Shown here piece after piece: positions 23,374 through 33,432 of a DNA stretch of 33,432 nucleotides. The position numbers and the translations under genes are program-made. The DNA comes from Candidatus Daviesbacteria bacterium RIFCSPLOWO2_01_FULL_37_10 (GTDB lineage Bacteria > Patescibacteriota > Microgenomatia > Daviesbacterales > UBA10151): the NCBI GenBank assembly GCA_001776865.1, contig MFDK01000008.1, positions 1,384 to 34,815 on the forward strand. The letters are read 5' to 3'. The first letter of the stretch is position 1. Every line of letters begins with the position of its first letter. The notes under the pieces were generated by a model. It ran no database searches and was not told the origin of the DNA. It saw nothing but the letters and a program-made list of their open reading frames with translations.

Positions 23374-24117
23374 ATGATTTCCATAATGCCTAATATAGAC
23401 TTCGTAAGTATCACAGCTTTAATCATTGTAACTATTTCAGGTTTTTTGTTTTTTTATCTTCAGAAGAAACATCAGCTTCCTTCCGAGCCTGACTCATACC
23501 AGGAAAAAGGATATAAAATTCTGCAAAATGCTTCCAAAAAAGCCCAGGCAATTTTAGGCATGGCAGAACTTGATGCAATTAAAATTTCAGCAGATACGCG
23601 ATTTTACAGGGAAAAGCTTGCAGAAAGGTTTGATAAAGAAGCAGAAATAGCTTCTAAATTGGCATCTGAGCTAATAAAATTGAATTCCCAAAAAACAGTT
23701 GATGAATTTAATATTTATATGAATCAGCTAAAATCTGATCTTGAAAAATCCAATAAAGATTTTACTGACTATCTAATTTACTTAAAAAACGATGCAGATG
23801 CTCAAAAAAACCAAAGTCAAGATGCAGTAAAACAACAGATATTACAGATCTTTGTAAAATTTGAAGAGAATTTAAGCCAATTTCTTATGGCTTCCGAACA
23901 GCGCTCAGTGCAGTCTATTGAACTTGAGCTAAGTGCTGCCCGCCAGCTTATTGAAACATATAAGCAGCAGCAGCTTAAACTTATCGATGAAAATGTTATA
24001 GCTATGCTTGAAAAAACTCTGAGCCTGGTTCTTGCAAAAAAAATGTCTTTGCAGGATCAGGTTGACCTGGTTTATGAAGCTCTGGAGAAAGCTAAAGCGG
24101 AAAAGTTCATTATTTAG
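23374..24117 (+). CDS. atpF: F-type ATPase subunit b-like stator protein (elongated)
   Basis: Peripheral-stalk protein: an N-terminal TM helix (about 9-29, FVSITALIIVTISGFLFFYL) and then almost continuous charged helix/coiled coil to the end. The C-terminus (LVLAKKMSLQDQVDLVYEAL) resembles the delta-binding end of b/atpF. At 247 residues it is about 80-90 longer than the usual 156-170, implying a clearly longer stalk. An alternative ATG lies at 23386 (MPNIDF). It heads the b-delta-alpha-gamma-beta-epsilon order, which supports the assignment more than sequence identity does. Confidence 0.75.
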   Translation: MISIMPNIDFVSITALIIVTISGFLFFYLQKKHQLPSEPDSYQEKGYKILQNASKKAQAILGMAELDAIKISADTRFYREKLAERFDKEAEIASKLASELIKLNSQKTVDEFNIYMNQLKSDLEKSNKDFTDYLIYLKNDADAQKNQSQDAVKQQILQIFVKFEENLSQFLMASEQRSVQSIELELSAARQLIETYKQQQLKLIDENVIAMLEKTLSLVLAKKMSLQDQVDLVYEALEKAKAEKFII

Positions 24118-24143
24118 GGTCGGACCCTTAAGGGTCCGACCCT
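24116..24143. repeat. Perfect 28-bp palindrome between b and delta genes
   Basis: AGGGTCGGACCCTTAAGGGT continuing CCGACCCT, self-complementary over all 28 bases. It overlaps the last base of the atpF stop region and ends 10 bp before atpH. No T-run follows, so it is not a classical terminator. It may be a processing or stability hairpin that tunes subunit ratios. Confidence 0.85.
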
Positions 24144-24152
24144 GTAACAACT

Positions 24153-24626
24153 ATGGATATTATTGACACAATTCTTACAAATACATACACAATCCAGGAT
24201 ATGCGCCACAGGATGAGAATTTTAAAATCTAACCTTGAAAATACGCTTTTCGGGAAAGTTCAAACTGAAATACTTTCTTCAGATGATACTATCTGGCTTT
24301 CTTCTCTCACCCTCTCTTTTATCAATTATTTCACAAAGGATAACATTTACTCCTCTTTTAAAAATATTGAGGCTGAACTTAAGAAACTTAAGATCCTTAT
24401 AATCTATCTTAGCTTTGAACCTGAACAGGAGCAGATTGAAAATATAGGCAAATGGCTGAGAACTAATCTAACGGAGATAAAACTATTTGATATAAAACTG
24501 GACCCGTCTCTTCTCGGCGGAATAGCTTTGGTAAAAAATGGTGTGTACAAAGACTATTCACTCAAATCCAAAATACAAGAACAGGGGGAAATGATTTTAG
24601 TGGAATTTAAGAAATACATTAGATAG
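24153..24626 (+). CDS. atpH: F-type ATPase subunit delta-like
   Basis: A 157-residue protein, slightly shorter than typical delta (about 175-180). The N-terminal part is helical. The C-terminal signature LDPSLLGGIALVKNGVYKDYSL with SKIQEQ matches the delta C-domain (DPSLIGGFvlriGdkviDgSvrgrL). Delta links the peripheral stalk (b) to the top of the alpha/beta hexamer. The N-terminal domain, which binds alpha in standard enzymes, is divergent. Position between b and alpha supports the call. Its stop runs into a family-2 repeat. Confidence 0.8.
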   Translation: MDIIDTILTNTYTIQDMRHRMRILKSNLENTLFGKVQTEILSSDDTIWLSSLTLSFINYFTKDNIYSSFKNIEAELKKLKILIIYLSFEPEQEQIENIGKWLRTNLTEIKLFDIKLDPSLLGGIALVKNGVYKDYSLKSKIQEQGEMILVEFKKYIR

Positions 24627-24713
24627 CTATCAGTCATCAGCTTTCAGCTATCAGACTTTTTTTGTCTGAAGACTGAAGACTGAAGACTGAAGACTGAAGA
24701 CTGAAGACTGATT
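24627..24713. repeat. Family-2 repeat between delta and alpha genes
   Basis: CTATCAGTCATCAGCTTTCAG, CAGACTTTTTTTGTCTG hairpin, then about six tandem GACTGAA units running into the atpA start codon. The first about 30 nt nearly match the copy at 28793 after epsilon. The tandem array occupies the position where a ribosome binding site would lie. Confidence 0.85.
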
Positions 24714-26153
24714 ATGAATGAAGTAGGTTATGTTTTAAATATACGGGACTATCTAATTACCCTAGACGGACTTCCAACTGTACGTATTAATGACTTAATC
24801 GAAACACAATCTCATGTAAGAGCAGTTATAAGCGCCTTACTTCCGGATAGGGTTGAGGCATGGATTCTGGATGAAGGTACAGTTTCTCCAGGCCAGTTAT
24901 TCAAAAAAACTAACACAAAGTTAAATATTACAGTTGGTGATTTTTTACTGGGACGGGCAATAAACCCGATCGGTATTCCCATAGATGGAAAAGGAATACT
25001 TTCTAAAACAAGGGGCCAGGTTTTAAGCCTTGACCAAAACGCTCCGCCTATCATAAAAAGGCAGTTTATAAACACTCAACTAATTACAGGCATGACTTTA
25101 ATTGATACTCTAATCCCTCTTGGAAAAGGGCAAAGGCAGCTTCTGCTTGGAGATCCCCATTCCGGAAAAACGCCATTTATTATTGACTTACTTGTAAACC
25201 AGTCAAGGCTCGGTACAGTTTGCGTATATACTGCCATAGGAAAACCAATAACTGCGGTCAGAAACATAATTGATACTTTAAACGAAACAGGAGCAATAAA
25301 AAATACAGCAATTGTAGCAGCTTCGTCTACTGAGAGCCCTCCGCTTATTTTTTATACTCCATATGTAGGATTTACAGTAGCAGAATATTTCCAGAGGCAG
25401 GGAAAGGATGTTTTAATTATTCTTGACGATTTGGGAACGCATGCGCAAGTTTACAGGGAACTTTCATTACTCGGAGGAAGGTCCCCGGGTAAAGAGTCTT
25501 ATCCTGGTGATATTTTTCATACTCATGCGAAACTGATGGAAAGAGCCGGGAATTTTAATAAAGCCGGCGGAGGCGGATCAATTACTGCCCTTCCCGTAAT
25601 GGAGCTTAGCGAAAACGATATAACCGGCTTTATACCAACAAATTTAATGGCTATGACAGACGGCCATCTGGTTTTTACTTCTGCACTGTTTGCTCAAGGT
25701 TTTCGCCCTGCAGCAGACAGCGCAGCTTCTATCTCAAGGGTTGGAAGGCAAACTCAACCCAGGCTGCAAAATCTATTATCCCAAGCCATGAAACAAATCC
25801 TAGCAGAGGCATCCGGGCTTGAAACCGTGAGCAGGTTTAGCGGCGAACTACCGAAACAAACTCGAGCCACTTTGAATCAAAAAGAGATAATTAATGAGAT
25901 TTGTAAACAGGAACCGCTTAGCCTGATCCCGCCTGAAATACAAATAATACTGCTTGGACTTATATTTACAAGTTTTCTAAGCAATCAAAATGTTTATTTT
26001 CTTCAAAAAAACAAACTAAAAATACTTGAGTTTCTTCTCAAAGAATCTAAAGTTAAAGCGTTTGCCAGAAGTTTAACCAAGCTTAAAAATCTGGATCAGC
26101 TGATTGCTAAACTTGAGATTATTGTGCCAAAATTAAAGGAAATATGTAAATAA
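24714..26153 (+). CDS. atpA: F1-ATPase subunit alpha (N-terminal helix missing)
   Basis: Regulatory nucleotide-binding subunit of F1; 479 residues versus about 500-513 usually. The beta-barrel begins almost at the start (EVGYVLNIRDYLITLDGLPT), so the about 25-residue N-terminal helix that binds delta is absent; an in-frame TGA in the repeat upstream rules out extension. The P-loop is LLLGDPHSGKTPFII (usual GDRQTGKT). VLIILDDLGTHAQVYREL (Walker B region), TNLMAMTDGHLVF and the arginine-finger segment AASISRVGRQTQPR are conserved. It should form a hexamer with beta. Confidence 0.93.
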   Translation: MNEVGYVLNIRDYLITLDGLPTVRINDLIETQSHVRAVISALLPDRVEAWILDEGTVSPGQLFKKTNTKLNITVGDFLLGRAINPIGIPIDGKGILSKTRGQVLSLDQNAPPIIKRQFINTQLITGMTLIDTLIPLGKGQRQLLLGDPHSGKTPFIIDLLVNQSRLGTVCVYTAIGKPITAVRNIIDTLNETGAIKNTAIVAASSTESPPLIFYTPYVGFTVAEYFQRQGKDVLIILDDLGTHAQVYRELSLLGGRSPGKESYPGDIFHTHAKLMERAGNFNKAGGGGSITALPVMELSENDITGFIPTNLMAMTDGHLVFTSALFAQGFRPAADSAASISRVGRQTQPRLQNLLSQAMKQILAEASGLETVSRFSGELPKQTRATLNQKEIINEICKQEPLSLIPPEIQIILLGLIFTSFLSNQNVYFLQKNKLKILEFLLKESKVKAFARSLTKLKNLDQLIAKLEIIVPKLKEICK

Positions 26154-26190
26154 ACAGAGTTTGAACTGGTTTCAAAACTCAATCGCAATC

Positions 26191-26269
26191 GTCATCCTGA
26201 ACTAGTTTCAGGATCTCAGAGATTCCGAAACACATTCACTGCGTTCAGTGCAGGCAAGTTCGGAATGAC
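26191..26269. repeat. Family-1 repeat, nested in an outer inverted repeat, between alpha and gamma genes
   Basis: GTCATCCTGAACTAGTTTCAGG ... AAGTTCGGAATGAC, with a central CACTGCGTTCAGTG palindrome. It is enclosed by outer arms GGTTTCAAAAC (26168-26178) and GTTTTGAAAC (26272-26281), followed by GGGTTTTTTG. The whole could fold as a long hairpin with a short T-run and partially terminate before gamma. Confidence 0.8.
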
Positions 26270-26307
26270 GGTTTTGAAACGGGTTTTTTGTTACTTCGTA
26301 ATAGAAT

Positions 26308-28490
<2,183 letters not shown>

Positions 28491-28493
<3 letters not shown>

Positions 28494-28527
28494 GTGGCTT
28501 AAGTTACTTTAAGTCACTTAAATTACG
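28491..28527. repeat. Family-4 repeat between beta and epsilon genes
   Basis: TAAGTGGCTTAAGTTACTTT followed by AAGTCACTTAAATTAC, imperfect dyad symmetry with TTAAGTCACTTAA core. It overlaps the atpD stop and runs to 2 bp before atpC. A related copy is translated within argS. Confidence 0.6.
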
Positions 28528-28528
28528 T

Positions 28529-28792
28529 ATGGCTGAAGAAACATTAAAATTACGCATCGTAACTCCAAGAGCTGTTGTATTTGAGGGCAAAGCTTTATCG
28601 ATCTCATCTACAAACTCCAAAGGAAAATTTGACATTTTGCCCAAACACGCAAATTTTATTACCATAGTTGAACAAAAACCAATAATCATAAGGGTGGAAG
28701 GCAGAAAAAGACTGACTTTTAACTTTCCTGTTGCAATAATTTCAAATGTTAGAAACCAGGTTAATATTTATACGGATATCTCCCTGAAATAG
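28529..28792 (+). CDS. atpC: F1-ATPase subunit epsilon, N-terminal barrel only
   Basis: An 87-residue protein matching the epsilon beta-sandwich: LKLRIVTPRAVVFEGKALSI with FDILPKHANFITIVEQKPI (canonical FGILPgHaplltaL). It ends after the barrel; the C-terminal helical hairpin (about 45 residues) that inhibits hydrolysis in standard epsilon is missing. Loss of that inhibitory element would favour ATP hydrolysis. It is the last ATPase gene; a family-2 repeat follows directly. Confidence 0.87.
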   Translation: MAEETLKLRIVTPRAVVFEGKALSISSTNSKGKFDILPKHANFITIVEQKPIIIRVEGRKRLTFNFPVAIISNVRNQVNIYTDISLK

Positions 28793-28866
28793 CTTTCAGT
28801 CATCAGCTTTCAGCTATCAGACTTGTTTTGCATGTCTGATGACTAACGACTGATAGCTGATGACTC
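28793..28866. repeat. Family-2 repeat after epsilon gene
   Basis: TTTCAGTCATCAGCTTTCAG ... ATCAGACTTGTTTTGCATGTCTGAT ... GACTGATAGCTGATGACTC. It is an inverted repeat that could form a long hairpin at the end of the ATPase transcript. Confidence 0.8.
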
Positions 28867-28889
28867 TTATTATAAATGTATTTACTCTC

Positions 28890-28919
28890 TTGACAAACCT
28901 CTGCAAATCTATGTACGAT
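28890..28919 (+). promoter_or_regulatory. Promoter of giant HTH-TM-fibre gene
   Basis: TTGACA (28890-28895), an 18-bp spacer, then TACGAT (28914-28919), about 120 bp before the ATG at 29039. The spacer is overlapped by one arm of the inverted repeat at 28905-28960. Confidence 0.6.
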
Positions 28920-28960
28920 GAGTAAAGAATCTATGCAAAATGCAAGATTTACATAGATTT
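28905..28960. promoter_or_regulatory. AATCTATG half-site array over the promoter (possible operator)
   Basis: Perfect 11-bp inverted arms AAATCTATGTA (28905-28915) and TACATAGATTT (28950-28960). An additional direct AATCTATG lies at 28928-28935, 22 bp (two turns) after the first. Three half-sites covering the promoter spacer and early transcript suggest control by a dimeric HTH protein. Confidence 0.55.
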
Positions 28961-29007
28961 TGAGCAGACGGACAAGATTTTGGACAAGCCAGAATGACAA
29001 TACCCTT

Positions 29008-29032
29008 GTCATCCTGAACTTGTTTCAGGATC
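29008..29032. repeat. Half copy of family-1 repeat, supplying an RBS
   Basis: GTCATCCTGAACTTGTTTCA then GGATC. Its AGGA (29027-29030) is 8 nt from the ATG at 29039 and is the only Shine-Dalgarno-like sequence for the giant gene. Confidence 0.7.
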
Positions 29033-29038
29033 CACACA

Positions 29039-32000
29039 ATGAAGGATCCGTTTGCAACTTTAGATTTAGTTAAAATTAGTGAAGCTGCCAGAATACTTGG
29101 TGTGTCTATTGATACACTAAGGAGGTGGGAAAAGGCAGGGAAAATTACACCAGTCAGAACTCCGGGAGGAACAAGATTATATTCTCTTTATGAACTGCAA
29201 GATATAAATCCAGCGGCAATAAGATATTCTCTACAGGTTCCATCTACAAAAGAGTTATTTGAGAAAAAAGAACAGGAAGATGATAATTTAACTGTCATCT
29301 CGAACGCTAGTGAGAGATCTCAAGATTCCTCCTTACAAAAACAAACCACTGAATCTAGAGATTTCTCGCCTGTGGCTCGAAATGACAAAAATACCAAACC
29401 CTATCTTACTATATCACTTATAAGTTTGCTTATCCTTCTAACAGCCGGGTCTACTCTTTTCATAAACTCATTTCTCGATCATCCCGGAGGGAGCGGAAAG
29501 GAGGCAAAACTACATATCAATCCAAATGTACTTGCTGCATCAACCATTACAGCAGAGGGAAAATTCCTGGAATTCAATGCTGATACTGTCATAACCGGAA
29601 ATCTGGCGGTTGAAGGCGAAGGAATTTTTGGTGAAAACCTTACAGCTCCGAATATTATTTACGACCTTGTTGCAGGAGAAGGAATAACTATTTCTGAAGG
29701 CCAAACCCCAACAATTTCATCGTCAAGTTTAGATACGCTTGCAACTGTTACGGCTAGAGGATCAATAACAACAACAGGGATAACTCTTGGTGACGCACTA
29801 AACCTTGGAAATCTTGCCTCTGACCCTTTATCTGCCGCAAACGGTGCAACTTATTACAATACAGGATCCAATAAATTCCGCTGCTACATTAACGGCTCCT
29901 GGAAAGACTGCGATACAGATACAAACTCCGGCGGATCAATGAGTTCTTTCACTCTAGCAGGAACTTCCGGAACATCTCAAACTATATCAGACAGTAACAC
30001 ATTAACCATTGCAGCTGGTACAGGGATAACAACTACCGCAGAAGCAACTGATAAAGTAACAGTTGAGGCAACTCTGGGTACTGATATTGATACCAGCGAG
30101 ATTATCGACAATACTATCACTTCTTCAGATTTAAATGCTGCATTGACATTCGCAGATGGTGATTTCATAGATCTAGCCTCAATCATACATGATGATTCGG
30201 CTCTTCAGGGTTTAAGGTTGCCACAGGCAGCAAGTTTGACCAACCTAACTTCAGGCGAGGGATTTTTGGCATGGGACAGTGATGATAACCAGGTTAAAGC
30301 TTATAACGGCTCTTCATGGACCAGTATATCAGGAGCTTCAACTACACTACAGGAAGCTTATGGTAATGATACTGACGGATCTGATGCTATTGTTGCTCTA
30401 ACTGCTGATGATGACTCATTAATTTTCAGAAATCCTGCAACTTCCGGAACTGATTCCGGATATATTTTAAAACTGGACCAGCTTGCAACCGGTGCTGTTG
30501 ATGTCTTGCAAATTTCAAATGCCGGAACCGGGACTCTTTTAACCCTTGATTCCTCAGGAACAGGAACCAGTGCTGATGGAATATTAATCAGGCAAACCTC
30601 TTCCGGTACAATCACAGATGCTATAGATGTAACTGATGAAACTATAACAAATGCAATCAATGTAGGTACCAATACTATCGCCGGTACAACCGCAAATATT
30701 GATCTAACCTACTTTGATGTAGCTGGCACAACAGGTGCTGTAACCATTGATCCTCAAACAACAGGAACTTATCTGGACTTTACTCTGGAGACAGAATGGA
30801 CAAACGGAACCTTGATTAATGCAGACTATGCCTCTGCAACAACCCAATCCGGAGGAAATATTACAGGGGCATCGTTTAATTTTAACTCCAATTTAACCGG
30901 CGCTGCGGATCTGGATGTAACAGGGATAAATGTACAAACTCCTGCACTAACGCAGTCTAGCGCGGTTACAACAAATTACATTGGCTATAATATCTCTGCC
31001 TCCGGGGCTTTAACTCAAGATATCGCAGCAGGAGTAATTAATTGGAGGGGTGTAGATCTAACTACTCCAGCACTTACAGAAACTACTGGTACTATCACCT
31101 CATATGGAATTAATGTATCTCCAGGATCTGCCGGAGCTGGAGCAGAATTTGCCGGTATTAATATAGCAAACTCTGCTGGAGGTGGATCAACCACAGAATA
31201 TGGTTTAGTTATTGGTTCAGGATACGACCAGGACTTAAGATTTGTAGATACCTCAATCCAGCTGGTATCTTCCGGAGCTGATGGACAGTTTGATTTTACA
31301 GATGGATCAAATACTCTCTGCAGCATAGATGATACAGGATCTGTTGGCAACCTTTCCTGTACAGGTACAATAACAGGAGTAGGCGCCGTTGGTTACTGGA
31401 CTAGAACCTCGACCACCCTCTCTCCTGCTACAGCAAATGATATAGTATCCATAGCAACTACAAATACAACCGGAGCAGATTTAGCTATCACTAATACTGG
31501 AATTTATACTGGTACTGGGATAGTTAATATTACTGCTAATTCAGCTACTTCTGGAGACATATTAACACTCTCTGCAACAGCTTTAAGTACTGGTACAGCT
31601 CTAACTCTAGCAGGTCCAACTTCTACTGGAGTAACTGATCATTTTGTTAAAATCTCATCAGATGTTGGATCTGCTTCCTCCCTAGTTAATCTTAACCCAG
31701 ATTTTAGTGGATCTGCTGTAACAGGTTATGGAGTATATAATTTAGCTACTGATGCAACAGGAAATGGTAATACAGATTATGGATACTATGGATCTCTGGC
31801 TTTAACAGGTAATGCAGGAAAAATTGGCACCGGTATCTACTCTACAGTAACTTCCACCTCAACCACTGCTGATACCTTATATGGAGTAGATATACTTACT
31901 GACCATAACGCTGCTTCAGCCTCAGGAAACAAAACATTATATGGACTGCGTTCTCAAATAACGAATGATGGAATAACCGATGCCGCCGGAACTCACAATA

Positions 32001-33432
32001 TTTATGGCGGATATTTTGTAGCAACAGGAAATACAGGGGGTACTTCTACAACTTATGGTATATATACAGATGCCAACGCAGCTGATACCAGCTATGGAGT
32101 ATATATAGATGACGGAGCAGGAACTACTGATTATGGAGTTTATCAGACTGCTGCTGATGATGACAACTATTTTGCAGGTAATGTGGGATTAAATGATACT
32201 ACCCCAACAGAGGGAAGATTAACCCTGGCTAACGCTTCTAATACTGTACCGGCATTTTATCTAACAGAAACTACCGCCACCACTTTGGGAAATGGAGCCA
32301 ATACCACTGGAGTAATTGATTTACAATCTACTACTCTAACTACCGGTAATTTCTTAAATATAGAGGTAAATGCCTTAAACTCCGGAAAGGCCTTAAATAT
32401 AACAAACACAACAACCCTAACCTCAGGCACATTAGTCTATGCATATACTGCATCAACTGCCCTTACCGGAACTGCCACAACAGGAAACGGACTTTTGGGT
32501 AATTTTGAATGGGCACCGGGTTCATCAACAACTGCCACTGGAGATTTATTCAGAATTGCTATCGGCACAAGCGGTACAACTACGGGTAACCTTTTTAATA
32601 TCGTTGATACAACAAGTTCTATTTTTTCCGTATCAGAAACAGCGCTTACTACTTCCCTACCTTCGAACTTTACCTCTACCGGAGATGTTTCTATAGCTTA
32701 TGATATCAATTTTACTAACCCCACGGCAAATTTTATAAAGTCCCAAGCCCCTATTAATATTACTGCAGGAGAATCGTTTAACTCTACTGACTTGACCCTT
32801 TCAACATATAATTTTGGCTCTGTAATAGTGGATTCAACAGTTACTACCAGTGCAGCTGCAAGCACAAAATATGCTTTTTATATAAACACAGGTGACACTA
32901 CCACAACAGCAGATACAATCTACGGGCTCTACTCAACAAACGCCCTATCAGGTGCTGCTGCTAAAATAGGTTACGGAATCTATTCTACAGTTACCTCTTC
33001 TTCCACCACAGCTGATACCCTTTACGGCGGATATTTTGCAACTACCGCCTCCGGCAATGCAGCCAGGACTGCTAATTACGGCGTTTATAGTAACCCGGCA
33101 TCTTCCTCTACCACAGCTGATACACTATACGGACTATACTCTAATCCTGTTAAAACAGGCATAACAACCACCGGAACTCAATCCAACTACGGAGGTTATT
33201 TTGCCCCATCGTCCACAGCAGCAACTACCTCAACTGTTACAGATGTTTTTGGGGTATTTGTTTCCAATACAGCAACTCATGCAACTAATCAGGGTACAGT
33301 AAACTCATACGGGCTTTATATCGACAATGGAACTTCAGATGCAAACGGCACTTCAACAAAATATGGTATCTATGTTGAAAACTTAAGTTCCGCTGACAAT
33401 AATTATTCAGCCATCTTTGCCGGAACCAATGC
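29039..33432 (+). CDS. Giant MerR-type HTH - TM - repetitive fibre surface protein (3' end beyond window)
   Basis: Continuous frame from ATG 29039 to the window edge (1464 full codons, no stop); absent from the ORF track because it is open-ended. Cytoplasmic HTH at about 10-53 (VKISEAARILGVSIDTLRRW, TPGGTRLYSLYEL). A linker at about 85-116 is encoded by a family-1 repeat, followed by a TM helix (about 121-141, YLTISLISLLILLTAGSTLF). The outside part is Thr/Ser/Gly-rich and beta-repetitive. Early modules resemble fibre-type domains (ATYYNTGSNKFRCYINGSWK); later ones have many YG(L/I/V/G)Y repeats spaced by STTADT-like linkers (TSSSTTADTLYGGYFATT). It resembles the 929-residue protein in architecture and sits directly after the ATPase cluster. 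Adhesin or appendage function is inferred. Confidence 0.85.
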   Translation, partial: MKDPFATLDLVKISEAARILGVSIDTLRRWEKAGKITPVRTPGGTRLYSLYELQDINPAAIRYSLQVPSTKELFEKKEQEDDNLTVISNASERSQDSSLQKQTTESRDFSPVARNDKNTKPYLTISLISLLILLTAGSTLFINSFLDHPGGSGKEAKLHINPNVLAASTITAEGKFLEFNADTVITGNLAVEGEGIFGENLTAPNIIYDLVAGEGITISEGQTPTISSSSLDTLATVTARGSITTTGITLGDALNLGNLASDPLSAANGATYYNTGSNKFRCYINGSWKDCDTDTNSGGSMSSFTLAGTSGTSQTISDSNTLTIAAGTGITTTAEATDKVTVEATLGTDIDTSEIIDNTITSSDLNAALTFADGDFIDLASIIHDDSALQGLRLPQAASLTNLTSGEGFLAWDSDDNQVKAYNGSSWTSISGASTTLQEAYGNDTDGSDAIVALTADDDSLIFRNPATSGTDSGYILKLDQLATGAVDVLQISNAGTGTLLTLDSSGTGTSADGILIRQTSSGTITDAIDVTDETITNAINVGTNTIAGTTANIDLTYFDVAGTTGAVTIDPQTTGTYLDFTLETEWTNGTLINADYASATTQSGGNITGASFNFNSNLTGAADLDVTGINVQTPALTQSSAVTTNYIGYNISASGALTQDIAAGVINWRGVDLTTPALTETTGTITSYGINVSPGSAGAGAEFAGINIANSAGGGSTTEYGLVIGSGYDQDLRFVDTSIQLVSSGADGQFDFTDGSNTLCSIDDTGSVGNLSCTGTITGVGAVGYWTRTSTTLSPATANDIVSIATTNTTGADLAITNTGIYTGTGIVNITANSATSGDILTLSATALSTGTALTLAGPTSTGVTDHFVKISSDVGSASSLVNLNPDFSGSAVTGYGVYNLATDATGNGNTDYGYYGSLALTGNAGKIGTGIYSTVTSTSTTADTLYGVDILTDHNAASASGNKTLYGLRSQITNDGITDAAGTHNIYGGYFVATGNTGGTSTTYGIYTDANAADTSYGVYIDDGAGTTDYGVYQTAADDDNYFAGNVGLNDTTPTEGRLTLANASNTVPAFYLTETTATTLGNGANTTGVIDLQSTTLTTGNFLNIEVNALNSGKALNITNTTTLTSGTLVYAYTASTALTGTATTGNGLLGNFEWAPGSSTTATGDLFRIAIGTSGTTTGNLFNIVDTTSSIFSVSETALTTSLPSNFTSTGDVSIAYDINFTNPTANFIKSQAPINITAGESFNSTDLTLSTYNFGSVIVDSTVTTSAAASTKYAFYINTGDTTTTADTIYGLYSTNALSGAAAKIGYGIYSTVTSSSTTADTLYGGYFATTASGNAARTANYGVYSNPASSSTTADTLYGLYSNPVKTGITTTGTQSNYGGYFAPSSTAATTSTVTDVFGVFVSNTATHATNQGTVNSYGLYIDNGTSDANGTSTKYGIYVENLSSADNNYSAIFAGTN
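29294..29386. repeat. Family-1 repeat translated inside the giant fibre gene
   Basis: GTCATCTCGAACGCTAGTGA ... GAGATTTCTCGCCTGTGGCTCG then AAATGAC, with inverted arms GTCATcTCGA / TCGAaATGAC and GAGAGATCT / AGAGATTTCTC. It is read in frame as the linker between HTH and TM (TVISNASERSQDSS ... SRDFSPVARND). Confidence 0.8.

Noticed and set aside
24660-24713. Tandem GACTGAA array as a CRISPR
   Set aside because: Units are 7 nt with no spacers; it is a simple tandem repeat belonging to the family-2 element.
30358-30672. Minus-strand ORFs in the giant fibre gene (also 29977-30186 and 31015-31350)
   Set aside because: Low-complexity complements of Thr/Ser/Gly codons; the plus frame is continuously open over 4.4 kb with an HTH and TM start.
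32439-32696. 85-residue plus-strand ORF
   Set aside because: Wrong frame inside the giant fibre gene; no domain, no RBS.

Overview
The window (about 33.4 kb, AT-rich, standard code with TGA used as stop) looks like a chromosome segment of a Candidate Phyla Radiation / Patescibacteria bacterium, most likely of the Microgenomates type. This placement is inferred from gene content: compact conserved genes with few Shine-Dalgarno sites, a sortase, a ComEA/ComEC uptake pair, many small membrane proteins, very long Thr/Ser/Gly-rich fibre-like surface proteins anchored by MerR-type helix-turn-helix (HTH) domains, and abundant short palindromic repeats. No transposase, phage module or CRISPR array is visible.

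Layout. 1-600: 5' part of mreB (minus). 779-2792: minus unit tRNA-Arg - sortase - PEGA/beta-propeller lipid-side protein. 2839-4878: tRNA-Pro, a gene-free stretch, a Tat-exported lytic transglycosylase, tRNA-Leu and a P-loop kinase. 4947-7086: dnaB and an MBL-fold hydrolase (minus). 7162-8324: two coupled exported proteins (plus). 8321-12529: nucleotidyltransferase, ndk, membrane-anchored metallophosphoesterase, argS (minus). 12617-13749: very small membrane proteins and one orphan. 13797-18595: a tight minus operon of HTH2-TM-fibre protein, SprT-like protease, comEA and comEC. 18678-19012: a decayed reading frame. 19083-21500: leuS (minus).

21803-28792 is the most interesting part. An F1-type ATPase cluster runs b - delta - alpha - gamma - beta - epsilon. 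Catalytic motifs in beta are intact, but no subunit a gene is present in the window. In the usual c position lies a secreted/membrane protein whose C-terminus is a c-subunit-like hairpin (loop EAIGRNPLA). That hairpin lacks the ion-binding carboxylate and the glycine-rich helix 1, and it is fused behind a large extracytoplasmic domain. The same extracytoplasmic domain occurs in the HTH2-TM-fibre protein encoded at 15806-18595. Directly after epsilon, a second HTH-TM-fibre gene starts at 29039 and stays open to the window end (at least 1464 codons). It is missing from the ORF track because it has no stop in the window. My inference is an F1 motor that is not coupled to ion flow through a normal F0, and that may be linked to surface structures.

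A second theme is repeat invasion. At least four families of short palindromic or tandem repeats sit in intergenic gaps, including almost every gap of the ATPase cluster. They also sit inside coding sequence, read through in frame (argS three times, the PEGA protein, the giant fibre gene, an exported OB-like protein).
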